57,383 nucleotides of DNA from Dolichospermum sp. LEGE 00240 (GCF_015207875.1 NZ_JADEVZ010000028.1:1-57383), one strand, 5' to 3'; numbered from the stretch's first letter, positions 45,874-55,845 are shown. Notes: generated by a model from the letters alone, not told the origin. Numbers and translations are program-made.

Positions 45874-45911
45874 GATAAAAATAACCAAAAAAGAATAAAA
45901 AGACTAATATC

Positions 45912-47684
45912 CTATTTAACCACTTTAAACCACTCAGTCACCCCATCAGCCAATGTCTTGGCAATTTTCTGCTGTTGTTGAGAGTTGACTATCTCCTCAA
46001 ACTCATTAGCATTTTTCATAAACCGAAATTCTAATAATACCGAAGGTGCAGCACTAGGACGAGTCAGGGCTAAGTTATTCCAAAATACACCAAAAGAGGG
46101 TTGAGGAAGTTTGTTAACTACATAATTATGTAAAAATACTGTGGGGCTATGTGCCTGGGGATGATACCAAAAACTCACTAAACCCCTAGTATTAGCAGTA
46201 TTACTATTATCAGGTAAAAAGTTGTAATGAATGGAAAGTGCGATCGCAGGTTCTTCTCTATTAATTATCACCTGACGTTGCACTAAAGAAACATCCTGAT
46301 CATCATCCCTTGTCATTACCACCTTAGCACCACGCTTGGCCAACTCATCCCGCAGTAACTTAGAAACTAGCAAATTTACATCTTTTGCTAAATATCCCGT
46401 CGGTCTACTTGAACCAGATTCTTTACCACCATGCCCTGGATCAAGTACAATTTTGATGCCAGATAAAGGTAAAAGTTTGCTATTTTTAAGTTTTGGTGGA
46501 TGACGTAAAGTTAAAACCAAAGTTGTATTGTCATATCTCAGCTTATAACCCCACTGTTGGAGCTTTTTGAGGTTAAAAGTATATTTGACCTGTGTAGGGC
46601 TTGCCTGTTGCCAATCTAGGCGAGAAATCAGGGGGTCATCATCTAGGCGAATTGTGTCCGTTTGCGCAATGGTATTGTGAAGGGTGAGAATAAAGGAATT
46701 ATTTCCCTGTTCCACACTCACCGGTACAGCAATTTCTAAGGGGAAACGAATTTCTGTCGCTTCAGCTAATTGCCGATAACCCACACTCCGAATCACCGTC
46801 TGTGGTGCGATAGCGAAGCGCTCCGTAGGAATCGCACCTGATATAATTTTAGTGTCCTTGCTATTAATCCAAGCACCATAGTCTAAGCGCAACCATTCAC
46901 CGTCCTTACCCGTAACTTTTACCATAGTTCCCTTTGGCAATGGTGTCAGTCTTGAGTAGTCGCTACTAAGACCAGTGCGAGTAACGCCCGATTCTGATGC
47001 AATTTCTGCAACTGGTAACTGTGTGGGGGACAGAATTTCGATTTTGCCTAAACCAGTTTGAGTTATTCTTTGATCATTAATTTGTAAATTAAATTGAGGT
47101 TTTCCTAAATCAGCAGCATTTGCGACTGTTGTACAACCTTGGTATTTGGTAAGACTAGAAAGATTAGGCTGATTTAACCCCGTCAAAACACTTGAATTTG
47201 GAGGTAATTGCGCCTGGGAAGGTTGGGGTAAAAGGGCAATATTTTGATTTACCAGATTCACCCAGACAGTAGCTTGAGGTGGTGCAACTGCACTAAAACA
47301 AATTAATTCTCCTGGTAATCTGGCAATATTAGCAGCAGGAGTCAAGGAATCCTTCGCAAAGCCTAAACCTTGGGGTAACTCAGGTTGAGTGGACACCCTG
47401 ATGATCTTAATCTCTCGTTCTTGATTTTGGTAACGGACTTTAAATATATTTTCCCCTAACTGCAAGGGAAAACTAGGGGAAAAATGCCCAGCTTTGCTAC
47501 GGTTAATCAGCTTACCATTAATTAAAACCTGACCCTGGGAGGGTGCTGTACCGATAAAAAATATTTTTTCTGTGCTGGTTTGGTAGTTTGTCGGGGGAAA
47601 AACTACTAAAAGTGGTTCTTGTGCTAATGCAACTGAGGAGGTGAATAAGAAATTAAATAATACTAACCCTAAGAGTTTTTTCAT
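45912..47684 (-). CDS. Degenerate tandem paralogue of the AMIN/Amidase_3 amidase
   Basis: I start it at ATG 47684 (MKKLLGLVLF), giving 590 residues that align along the full length with the neighbouring amidase: signal peptide, SH3-like part, AMIN-like part and Amidase_3 domain. The zinc ligand Glu433 of the active copy reads Ala here (YLAKD instead of YPEKD). His418, His486 and Glu552 remain, but the segment after Glu552 is FRFMKNANE instead of LGFMSNPDE, and RPHAAP has become RPSAAP. It is therefore likely to be weak or inactive as an amidase and may work as a binding or regulatory protein. It lies 24 bases upstream of the end of the other gene. Confidence 0.9.
   Translation of the reverse strand: MKKLLGLVLFNFLFTSSVALAQEPLLVVFPPTNYQTSTEKIFFIGTAPSQGQVLINGKLINRSKAGHFSPSFPLQLGENIFKVRYQNQEREIKIIRVSTQPELPQGLGFAKDSLTPAANIARLPGELICFSAVAPPQATVWVNLVNQNIALLPQPSQAQLPPNSSVLTGLNQPNLSSLTKYQGCTTVANAADLGKPQFNLQINDQRITQTGLGKIEILSPTQLPVAEIASESGVTRTGLSSDYSRLTPLPKGTMVKVTGKDGEWLRLDYGAWINSKDTKIISGAIPTERFAIAPQTVIRSVGYRQLAEATEIRFPLEIAVPVSVEQGNNSFILTLHNTIAQTDTIRLDDDPLISRLDWQQASPTQVKYTFNLKKLQQWGYKLRYDNTTLVLTLRHPPKLKNSKLLPLSGIKIVLDPGHGGKESGSSRPTGYLAKDVNLLVSKLLRDELAKRGAKVVMTRDDDQDVSLVQRQVIINREEPAIALSIHYNFLPDNSNTANTRGLVSFWYHPQAHSPTVFLHNYVVNKLPQPSFGVFWNNLALTRPSAAPSVLLEFRFMKNANEFEEIVNSQQQQKIAKTLADGVTEWFKVVK
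46804..46838 (+). repeat. Palindromic 35-bp element in amidase gene 2
   Basis: GGTGCGATAGCGAAGCGCTC and CGTAGGAATCGCACC: the same palindrome as 45449-45483, in the opposite orientation, at a different position in the paralogue, again in frame (IPTERFA insert). Confidence 0.85.
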
Positions 47685-47868
47685 GGACAAACACAGAAGA
47701 TTTGAGGATAGAGACTGTGGCACAATAGCCAAGATAGAATCAAATATGAATGCAAAAGTGGCAATACATTGGTCTCAAATAAGAGAATTCAATCGGGTAA
47801 AATTCATCCTGCATACAAGCCTCCAACATTGTTTACACAAATTCTCCTGCGGGAACAAAATCTATTAA

Positions 47869-49527
<1,659 letters not shown>

Positions 49528-49530
49528 CAG

Positions 49531-49614
49531 GTGACAGGTTACAGGTGACAGGTTACAGGTGACAGGTTACAGGTGACAGGTTACAGGTGACAGGTTACAG
49601 GTGACAGGGAACAG
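49531..49614 (+). repeat. 14-bp tandem repeat (GTGACAGGTTACAG), five copies plus variant
   Basis: Units at 49531, 49545, 49559, 49573 and 49587 are identical; a variant (GTGACAGGGAACAG) ends the array. It begins directly after the pyrG stop. Confidence 0.95.
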
Positions 49615-49649
49615 AAAAATTCAGTTGTATAATTAACTCTGTCCCATTA

Positions 49650-49872
49650 TTTAGGGCTTGCCGAAAAAACGTAAAACGTAAATGAATCAAAGGTTTGAAG
49701 TTGATAAAAAGGAAAATAGTTGCAAGGTTTTTGAGGAGGAGTAGCACCAAAACGGAGCATTTTACCTCTAATAAACTTAAAAGTTTGGGGGTGACAGATA
49801 GCTAAAACTGTCACCTGTCAACTGTCACCTGTCACCTCTCTTCACTAGAAGACTTATTCAGCAAACCCTATT
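49650..49872. mobile_element. IS-like remnant with inverted ends
   Basis: ATTTAGGGCTTGCCGAA at the left (49648 onward) and the complement ATAGGGTTTGCTGAATAAG from the right end (49855-49872) are imperfect inverted ends. The inside holds no transposase frame but does hold inverted TGTCACCTGTCAACTGTCAC heptamers (49809-49836). Confidence 0.55.
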
Positions 49873-49956
49873 TAATAGACATCTCCGAGAAATAATGTAG
49901 AGACGTTCCATGGAACGTCTCTACAAAGGTTTTAGGATACGCATATTTGTCTAATT
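49872..49956 (+). mobile_element. MITE-like element, 3'-truncated copy
   Basis: AATAGACATCTCC, the GTAGAGACGTTCCATGGAAC palindrome core, GGATACGCATATTT and GTCTAATT match the complete copy at 51150-51246, except for a short loss at the right end. The ROK kinase gene runs into it, and its stop codon lies inside. Confidence 0.85.
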
Positions 49957-50831
49957 GTTAATGCTAATTTAGCAGCGCCTACCATTCCTGCTGCATTTCC
50001 TAATTCTGCGGGGAGAATTTGCAAACCTGCGCGAGATGTTGGTAAAACTCGTTTTTCGATTTCTGCTGTTAATGACGGTAAGAAAAACTCAAAACTTGCA
50101 CTTACACCACCACCAATAATAATGGCTTGGGGTGTCAGCACATAGAGTAAACTGGTTAATCCAATTCCTAAGTCCTTACCATATTCTTGCCAAAAAGTCA
50201 AGGCTTCTGGATCTCCAGCTTGAGCGAGTGCGCCTAATTCTGCTGGTTCTTTGCCTGTGCGACGACGGATAGCAGATATGGAAGTATGCTGTTCTAATGA
50301 ACCTTGATTGCCACTATTGCACATCGGTCCATCGGGATTTAAGGTAATTAAACCTAATTCTGCTGCTGCACCTTGATGTCCGACAAACAATTTACCATCA
50401 AGAATAATTGCTCCACCAACGCCAGTTCCCAAAGTTAGTAAAATCAAATTGGGGAAATTTCGACCTGCACCTAACCAAGCTTCTCCTAAACCAGCACAGT
50501 TAGCGTCATTTGCCAAAATTGTTGGTTTACCCGTTTTGGCTTCTAACCAATCTGCTAAGGGGACATCATGCCATCCTATGAGATTAATAGCAACTTTGGC
50601 AATGCGTCCCGTAGCATCAGCAGGACCCGGAGTACCCAAACCAATGGCGATACTTTCATTATTGGGGTCAATTTGGGCGATCGCATCTACAATAGCAGAT
50701 AATACCGCCTCTGGTGTTGCCGGTTGGGGAGTATCCACAGATAAAGATTGTAAACAATTACCATCTGCTGTAAATCGTCCCAACTTAATCGCAGTCCCCC
50801 CTAAGTCAATTCCAATTACTTGTTTTGTCAT
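49932..50831 (-). CDS. ROK family sugar kinase (glucokinase-like)
   Basis: ROK kinases phosphorylate glucose, N-acetylmannosamine or related sugars, or act as repressors. This 299-residue protein has no DNA-binding domain, so it is a kinase. Motifs: IGIDLGGTAIKLGRF (ATP), GLGTPGPAD, LANDANCAGLGEAWLGAGR with the catalytic Asp, and LGTGVGGAIILDGKLF. The ROK zinc motif, usually CxCGxxGCxE, reads CNSGNQGSLE, so zinc cysteines are largely lost. The final seven residues and stop are encoded by a MITE-like repeat. It stands alone with a short heptamer-repeat region upstream. Confidence 0.88.
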   Translation of the reverse strand: MTKQVIGIDLGGTAIKLGRFTADGNCLQSLSVDTPQPATPEAVLSAIVDAIAQIDPNNESIAIGLGTPGPADATGRIAKVAINLIGWHDVPLADWLEAKTGKPTILANDANCAGLGEAWLGAGRNFPNLILLTLGTGVGGAIILDGKLFVGHQGAAAELGLITLNPDGPMCNSGNQGSLEQHTSISAIRRRTGKEPAELGALAQAGDPEALTFWQEYGKDLGIGLTSLLYVLTPQAIIIGGGVSASFEFFLPSLTAEIEKRVLPTSRAGLQILPAELGNAAGMVGAAKLALTIRQICVS

Positions 50832-50889
50832 TAGTCAGTTGTTCGTTGTCAGTTGTCAGTTGTTATTTTTCCCAATTACCAATTACCCA

Positions 50890-51054
50890 TTACCCATTAC
50901 CCTTTTTCATAACTTGCACATTTGCAATTGGGTATGAAGTTTTGTGTGCTTGTTGCCAATCTGTGATGGGTGCGCCTTTTAAAATACCAGATAAAGCTAC
51001 AGAAATCATGAATCCACCTGTAGCAGCCGCAATTAAAGTAATATTATCGTTCAC
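50890..51054 (-). CDS. Putative small membrane protein
   Basis: A 54-codon frame on the minus strand starts with GTG at 51054, preceded by a GAGAG ribosome-binding-like stretch. It encodes MNDNITLIAAATGGFMISVA (one transmembrane segment) followed by LSGILKGAPITDWQQAHKTS and a short tail that ends in a GGGTAAT-type heptamer repeat. It looks protein-like: a membrane helix, then a polar tail. It resembles small conserved membrane proteins, but I cannot name it. Confidence 0.5.
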   Translation of the reverse strand: MNDNITLIAAATGGFMISVALSGILKGAPITDWQQAHKTSYPIANVQVMKKGNG

Positions 51055-51064
51055 AAAACTCTCT

Positions 51065-51148
51065 CAGGTTGTTAGTTATCAGTTGTTAGTTATCAGTTGT
51101 TAGTTATCAGTTATTAGTTGTTAGTTGTCAGTTGTCAGTTGTTGGTTG
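51065..51148. repeat. Heptanucleotide repeat cluster (GTTAGTT / CAGTTGT types)
   Basis: Successive GTTAGTTATCAGTT and TTGTCAGTTGTCAGTT units, of the kind also seen at 50822-50860 and 54290-54331, lie just before the complete MITE. Confidence 0.8.
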
Positions 51149-51149
51149 T

Positions 51150-51246
51150 CATTAGACATCTCCAAAAAAGAATGTAGAGACGTTCCATGGAACGCCTCTA
51201 CAAGGGTTCTAGGATACGCATATTTAATTTCTGGAGATGTCTAATG
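51150..51246. mobile_element. Complete 97-bp MITE with 15-bp perfect inverted ends
   Basis: CATTAGACATCTCCA (51150-51164) is the exact complement of TGGAGATGTCTAATG (51232-51246). The centre carries the palindrome GTAGAGACGTTCCATGGAAC... also seen at 49898-49924. It ends two bases from the stop codon of the permease gene. No protein is encoded. Confidence 0.9.
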
Positions 51247-51247
51247 A

Positions 51248-52138
51248 CTATTGCCTATTTTCTCTTCTCAGACGAGGATTGACAAATTCATTTAAGCCTT
51301 CACCAAGTAGTGATAACCCTACAACTAAAGTTGTCATTGCTAAACCAGGAAATAAGGTAGTCCACCAAATGCCTGTAGGTAGTGCTTCTAGAGCTTGTTT
51401 TAAATCATATCCCCATTCCGGTACTTCTTCGGGTAATCCTAAACCTAAAAATCCTAAACCGCCTAAGACTAAGATGGCATCTGCGGCGTTGAGGGTAAAG
51501 AGGACGGGGACGCTTTGAATAACATTGAAAAATAGATACCGAGATAAGATAACCCAGGTAGAAGCACCCATTGCTTGTGCAGCTTCGATGTACACTTCAG
51601 TTTTGACGCTAACGGTGTGGTTACGAACGACGCGATAATATTGGGGAATGTAGGCTATACTAATGGCGATCGCTGCATTTAAGATACCTCTCCCCACGAC
51701 AAAAGCCAATGTTACTGACAGTAGCAATCCTGGCAGTGTATAAATACTATCCATGAGAAACAATAGAGCTTTATCTAATTTTCCTCCCAAATAACCGCTA
51801 ACCATTCCCAACGGCACACCAATGATCATACTCAAAGATGTTGCTAAAGTCACAACTTGTAACGCCGCTTGCACACCAAACACACTGCGAGAAAAGACAT
51901 CATAGCCTAAACGACTTGTACCAAACCAATGTTTAACCGAAGGCGCTTCATGAATAGGGTTAGCCAGAAATTCCTTCGGGTTTTGCAACCACCCCCAACT
52001 TTGGAAAACAGGAGCAAAAAAGGCTAAAAAGATGAAAAATAGAGTCATACCTAACCCAATCTGCATTAATCCCTGGGAAAGGCTAGGATTTTTCGGAAAT
52101 TTCCAGAAATTCGGTAATTGCTTTTTTGTGATGGTCAT
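51248..52138 (-). CDS. ABC transporter permease, DppC/OppC-like
   Basis: This 296-residue membrane protein is a peptide/nickel-type ABC permease: an N-terminal OppC-like segment with a transmembrane helix, HWFGTSRLGYDVFSR typical of this class, then the core with IGVPLGMVSGYLGG and the EAA loop TEVYIEAAQAMGASTWVILSRYLFFNVI. About six helices. No binding protein, DppB or ATPase is next to it, so it is an orphan gene whose partners would be elsewhere, as is common in cyanobacteria. Its ATG abuts the stop of Uma2. Confidence 0.9.
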   Translation of the reverse strand: MTITKKQLPNFWKFPKNPSLSQGLMQIGLGMTLFFIFLAFFAPVFQSWGWLQNPKEFLANPIHEAPSVKHWFGTSRLGYDVFSRSVFGVQAALQVVTLATSLSMIIGVPLGMVSGYLGGKLDKALLFLMDSIYTLPGLLLSVTLAFVVGRGILNAAIAISIAYIPQYYRVVRNHTVSVKTEVYIEAAQAMGASTWVILSRYLFFNVIQSVPVLFTLNAADAILVLGGLGFLGLGLPEEVPEWGYDLKQALEALPTGIWWTTLFPGLAMTTLVVGLSLLGEGLNEFVNPRLRRENRQ

Positions 52139-52759
52139 CTAAACACCGGCTTTAAAAATTTGATTAGCAGTTAAATTTAACTCTGGCCAACTTGGTGATA
52201 TGATCAGGTCATGATCTCTAAACTGACTAACTTGATATTCTTCATCTATTAGGTGATAAATAGAAATAGTTGGTTGTTTGGGATTGCCAATAAATGCTCT
52301 ACCACCTAAAGCAGCATAATCAACAATCCAATATTCAACAATCCCCATTTGTTCATAGTCAGCCAGTTTTTTGTGGTAATCATCACGCCAATTTGTACTG
52401 ACAATTTCCACCACAAGAGGAACAGACGCAGATTCACTAATACTAGACTGTTTTTTCCACAAAGGTTCATTGACGAGATTAGACCGATTTAACAGTATTA
52501 TGTCTGGTAAGTATGCTGATTTGCTGTTTGCTGATTTGATTAAAGCTGTTTTGGGGATGAAATAAGGAAGTTTTAGCCGACTAAACTCTAATGTAATTTG
52601 TGTAGCTAAAAATCCCACAATTTCTTCATGATCTCCTACGGGTGGTGTCATTTCTACAATTACTCCATCATGTAATTCATAGCGGACTCCTGTATTTGGA
52701 TACCACTCTGTAAACTCTTCAAAGCTGACTAATTTAGTTTGAGGTAAAGCCTGAATCAT
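52139..52759 (-). CDS. Uma2 family (DUF820) predicted endonuclease
   Basis: Uma2 proteins have a PD-(D/E)xK nuclease-like fold and are greatly expanded in cyanobacteria; their natural role is unclear. The 206 residues show LVSFEEFTEWYPNTGVRYEL, ELHDGVIVEMTPP, YLPDIILLNR, PLVVEIVS with the conserved Glu, and KKLADYEQMGIVEYWIVD. The expected D...ExK-type residues are present (Asp in YLPDI, Glu in VVEIVS). It ends exactly where the permease gene begins (no gap), so the two may be translated together by chance of arrangement. Confidence 0.9.
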   Translation of the reverse strand: MIQALPQTKLVSFEEFTEWYPNTGVRYELHDGVIVEMTPPVGDHEEIVGFLATQITLEFSRLKLPYFIPKTALIKSANSKSAYLPDIILLNRSNLVNEPLWKKQSSISESASVPLVVEIVSTNWRDDYHKKLADYEQMGIVEYWIVDYAALGGRAFIGNPKQPTISIYHLIDEEYQVSQFRDHDLIISPSWPELNLTANQIFKAGV

Positions 52760-53034
52760 AATTTACCCGCCTATAAAATTGTAGAGTGAGTTAGCTATGT
52801 TTAACTATAAGAGTACCGTGATATATGGCTTCTGACCTAATTTTTATACTCCATTCAAGTGGATCACACTATATCATATTTGCAGCTGATAATTATATCA
52901 AAAAAGTAACACAACTGCATTTCTGGGCAAGAATAGCCCAACTGAGACAAAACTAATACAGGAAATGGGTTCTGTCTGCCCATTCCCAAACTACAATAAG
53001 AATATATATCCGAATATTTTGATTAATTTGCTCT

Positions 53035-54135
53035 ATGTCAGTTTTAGCAGCGATCGCAGTCTTGGCTATTTTGATCTTAGTACATGAGTTGGGACATTTC
53101 TCAGCCGCCCGTTCTCAAGGCATTTATGCTAACCGCTTCTCCTTGGGTTTTGGTCCGATTCTTTTAAAGTACCAAGGATCAGAAACAGAATACACTATCC
53201 GTGCCTTTCCCTTGGGTGGCTTTGTTGGCTTTCCCGACGATGATCCAGATAGCGAAATTCCCCCCAATGACCCAAACTTGCTGCGTAACCGCCCAGTTTT
53301 AGACCGTGCGATAGTCATTAGTGCCGGTGTCATCGCCAATTTAATCTTTGCGTATTTAATGTTGGCTTTGCAACTGGGCATCGTTGGTATACCCCAAGAA
53401 TTTCAGTATCAACCAGGTGTACTTGTCAAACCTGTAAACGAACAATCCGTCGCTTATCAAGCAGGGATTCGGGAAGGAGACATTATTCTCGCTGTGAATG
53501 GTCAAGAAATTCCACTAGGTAAAGATGCAACCACATTATTAACCAAGGAAATCCAAACCCACCCTAATCAAGAAATTGACCTGAAAATTCAACATGAAAC
53601 CCAACAAACCAACCTGAAACTAACACCGAAACAAGGTGCTGATGGTAAAGGTGTGCTAGGAATTGAATTAGGTCCAAATGGTAAAGCAATTTATCGTCGT
53701 CCTCAAGATGTTGTCGAGATTATCAAAGTTGCAGCTAATCGCTTCCAACAGTTAGTTGTGGGAACATTTCAAGGTTTTGGGCAGTTAATTACTAATTTTG
53801 GGCAAACGGCGGGGCAAGTTTCAGGTCCTGTGAAAATCGTCCAAATTGGCGCACAATTAGCAGCTAGTGATAGCACCAATTTATTTTCTTTTGCGGCAAT
53901 TATTAGTATTAACTTGGCAATTATTAATATTTTGCCTCTTCCCGCTTTAGATGGTGGACAATTAGCCTTTTTATTCATTGAAGGATTATTTGGTAAACCT
54001 TTACCTAACAAAATCCAGGAAGGTGTGATGCAAACTGGCTTGGTGTTAATTTTAGGATTAGGTCTTTTCCTGATTGTCAAAGAAACAACCCAATTAACAT
54101 CTCAGCTAGAATGGGTACAAAAATTCTTTCAGTAA
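53035..54135 (+). CDS. rseP: Site-2 zinc metalloprotease RseP/YaeL-like
   Basis: This intramembrane protease cuts transmembrane segments of regulators such as anti-sigma factors. The 366 residues have HELGH (17-21) in the first helix, FPLGGFVGF, a PDZ domain (about 125-205) with AYQAGIREGDIILAVNGQ, and the C-terminal LPLPALDGGQL motif with the metal-binding Asp. About four helices. It starts at ATG 53035 and is monocistronic here. Confidence 0.93.
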   Translation: MSVLAAIAVLAILILVHELGHFSAARSQGIYANRFSLGFGPILLKYQGSETEYTIRAFPLGGFVGFPDDDPDSEIPPNDPNLLRNRPVLDRAIVISAGVIANLIFAYLMLALQLGIVGIPQEFQYQPGVLVKPVNEQSVAYQAGIREGDIILAVNGQEIPLGKDATTLLTKEIQTHPNQEIDLKIQHETQQTNLKLTPKQGADGKGVLGIELGPNGKAIYRRPQDVVEIIKVAANRFQQLVVGTFQGFGQLITNFGQTAGQVSGPVKIVQIGAQLAASDSTNLFSFAAIISINLAIINILPLPALDGGQLAFLFIEGLFGKPLPNKIQEGVMQTGLVLILGLGLFLIVKETTQLTSQLEWVQKFFQ

Positions 54136-54241
54136 ATACAAAGCAGGAGTCAGGAGTCAGGAATCAGAAGTAAAACTAGCTTTGTGTATAGGTTTCAATT
54201 TAGATTTTGTATCTCCTAACTACGCACCCTGCTGTATTCAC
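54136..54241 (+). repeat. Dispersed ~100-bp element, partner of 13168-13276
   Basis: AATACAAAGCAGGAGTCAGG, then AGTAAAACTAGCTTTGTGTA, GGTTTCAATTTAGATTTTGT and CCTGCTGTATTCAC match the minus strand at 13168-13276. The ends TACA(AA)GCAGG and CCTGCTGTA are inverted. Confidence 0.85.
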
Positions 54242-54342
54242 TAGCGTTAGTTGCCAGTTAACCAATAGATGAGTAAATTCAAAAAACTATTGACAACTGA
54301 CAACTGACCACTAACAACTGACCACTAACAAGAGAAAATTGA

Positions 54343-55014
54343 TTGACTCGCAAATCACTAACCAAAAAACAACGGGCTTTAGAAATTCTTTCCCGTATCC
54401 AGCATCTTTATCCAGACGCAACTTGCTCCCTAGATTATGCCACCCCTGTACAATTATTAGTAGCCACTATTCTTTCCGCTCAATGTACAGATGAAAGGGT
54501 AAACAAAGTCACGCCAGGATTATTTAGCAAATTTCCTGACGCGGAAAGTCTAGCAAATGCAGATTTAACAGAGTTAGAAGAATTGGTACGTTCGACAGGT
54601 TTTTATCGCAATAAAGCCAAGAATATTCAAGGCGCTTGTCGAATGATTGTTGAGGATTTTAACTCTGTTGTTCCCAACAAAATGGAAGACTTATTAAAAC
54701 TTCCGGGAGTAGCCCGAAAAACTGCAAATGTGGTTTTAGCCCATGCTTATGGTATTAATGCTGGAGTAACTGTAGATACTCACGTAAAGCGTTTAAGTCA
54801 GCGGTTGGGATTGACAAAAAATACCGAACCTGTGGGAATTGAAAAGGATTTAATGAAGTTATTACCCCAACCAGATTGGGAGAATTGGTCAATTAGATTA
54901 ATTTATCATGGTCGGGCTGTCTGTAAAGCCCGTTCTCCTAGTTGTGATATTTGTAAGTTGGTTGACTTGTGTGATATGAATTTATCTGATGCAAAGTCAC
55001 AAAAAACAAAGTAA
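54343..55014 (+). CDS. nth: Endonuclease III
   Basis: Nth removes oxidised pyrimidines from DNA and nicks the abasic site. The 223 residues show the HhH motif LPGVARKTANVVL with catalytic Lys126, VDTHV with Asp145, and the 4Fe-4S ligands Cys194, Cys201, Cys204 and Cys210 (C-x6-C-x2-C-x5-C). Start codon is TTG at 54343; no ATG lies close enough. A heptamer-repeat block (54290-54331) lies just before it. Confidence 0.94.
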   Translation: MTRKSLTKKQRALEILSRIQHLYPDATCSLDYATPVQLLVATILSAQCTDERVNKVTPGLFSKFPDAESLANADLTELEELVRSTGFYRNKAKNIQGACRMIVEDFNSVVPNKMEDLLKLPGVARKTANVVLAHAYGINAGVTVDTHVKRLSQRLGLTKNTEPVGIEKDLMKLLPQPDWENWSIRLIYHGRAVCKARSPSCDICKLVDLCDMNLSDAKSQKTK

Positions 55015-55335
55015 CTCATTCATAATCTAAATGAGTCATTGCAATCCTACAGGACTTACGCAACTGGCACATTGGTAGAGTGCTTTACTACTGCATAAAT
55101 CCTGCCAATAAATAGATTATTGATATCTGACGCATCCTACAACACCTGAGTTCGGTGTTAGGAGTTTCTCCTTCGGAGACGCTACGCGAACGGAGTTATG
55201 ATTTTTTCAAGGAGATCATCAGGGTTTGAGACTCATACTTGGGGCAGTTTTCCACAAATTATCTTATGTCGAACTCAGGTTACAACAGATTTTTAGTGCG
55301 ACTGAGGTAATGAATAAAGATGCTATTTTTGATTA
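55015..55335. other. Convergent intergenic region
   Basis: In 320 bases I see only a palindromic repeat fragment at about 55163-55196 (TTCTCCTTCGGAGACGCTAC, GCGAACGGAG) and a partial GACTTACGCAACTGGCAC repeat near 55053. No gene. Confidence 0.5.
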
Positions 55336-55845
55336 TTACAATTCATCAAAATAATAAGTCACGACTCCAGAAATGGGGTCATTACCAATTCTGATATGAT
55401 TTGATTTCAGCATTTCTTGGAGTGTAGCTTCGACTTCTGCAAAACTCATTCCTGTAGCCTTAACACCTTGAGTTACAGTTAAACTACCACCCTTAGCTTC
55501 TGCGGCTTCTATGAGTTTAACAATCATTGGTTTCTCCGCTGGTTTGTGAACTTGGGAAATAAATATCCGTTCATTCATGGGTACGCCTAAAGGTGATAAA
55601 CCTGCTTTTAGTAGTAATTTCTGCTCATATTCGTCCACCATATTAGGTATGATTAATAAATCATAGATTTGTCCCAAGTAAAAGAACCCACAGGTAAAGA
55701 ACCATAATAAACCAGTAGCCGTTTTACCATTATATAAGCGATGTAAACCACCTATTCCCAAAAAACCAGCCCCACACAAGAGGTAAGAGACAAGAAGACG
55801 GTCTTTATGTTCAGTATTTTTTATAGTCATCTTATTTATGTCCAT
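55336..55845 (-). CDS. TM2 domain protein
   Basis: The 169 residues have an N-terminal TM2-type domain: SYLLCGAGFLGIGGLHRLYNG, then GLLWFFTCGFFYLGQIYDLL, two transmembrane helices in all. The C-terminal soluble part (about 100-169) resembles a winged-helix-like fold (GSLTVTQGVKATGMSFAEVE, ATLQEMLKSNHIRIG). Function unknown. The start may be the inner ATG at 55830 (MTIKNTEHK). Confidence 0.8.
   Translation of the reverse strand: MDINKMTIKNTEHKDRLLVSYLLCGAGFLGIGGLHRLYNGKTATGLLWFFTCGFFYLGQIYDLLIIPNMVDEYEQKLLLKAGLSPLGVPMNERIFISQVHKPAEKPMIVKLIEAAEAKGGSLTVTQGVKATGMSFAEVEATLQEMLKSNHIRIGNDPISGVVTYYFDEL

Larger units (their letters stand above)
49528..49931. other. Repeat-packed intergenic region
   Basis: The whole 404-base gap is repeats: a 14-bp tandem array, an IS-like remnant with inverted ends, inverted heptamer repeats and a 3' MITE. 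No gene is seen. Confidence 0.7.

Noticed and set aside
47641-47868. 75-codon plus-strand frame before pyrG
   Set aside because: It overlaps the signal-peptide region of the second amidase on the other strand and has no family features.
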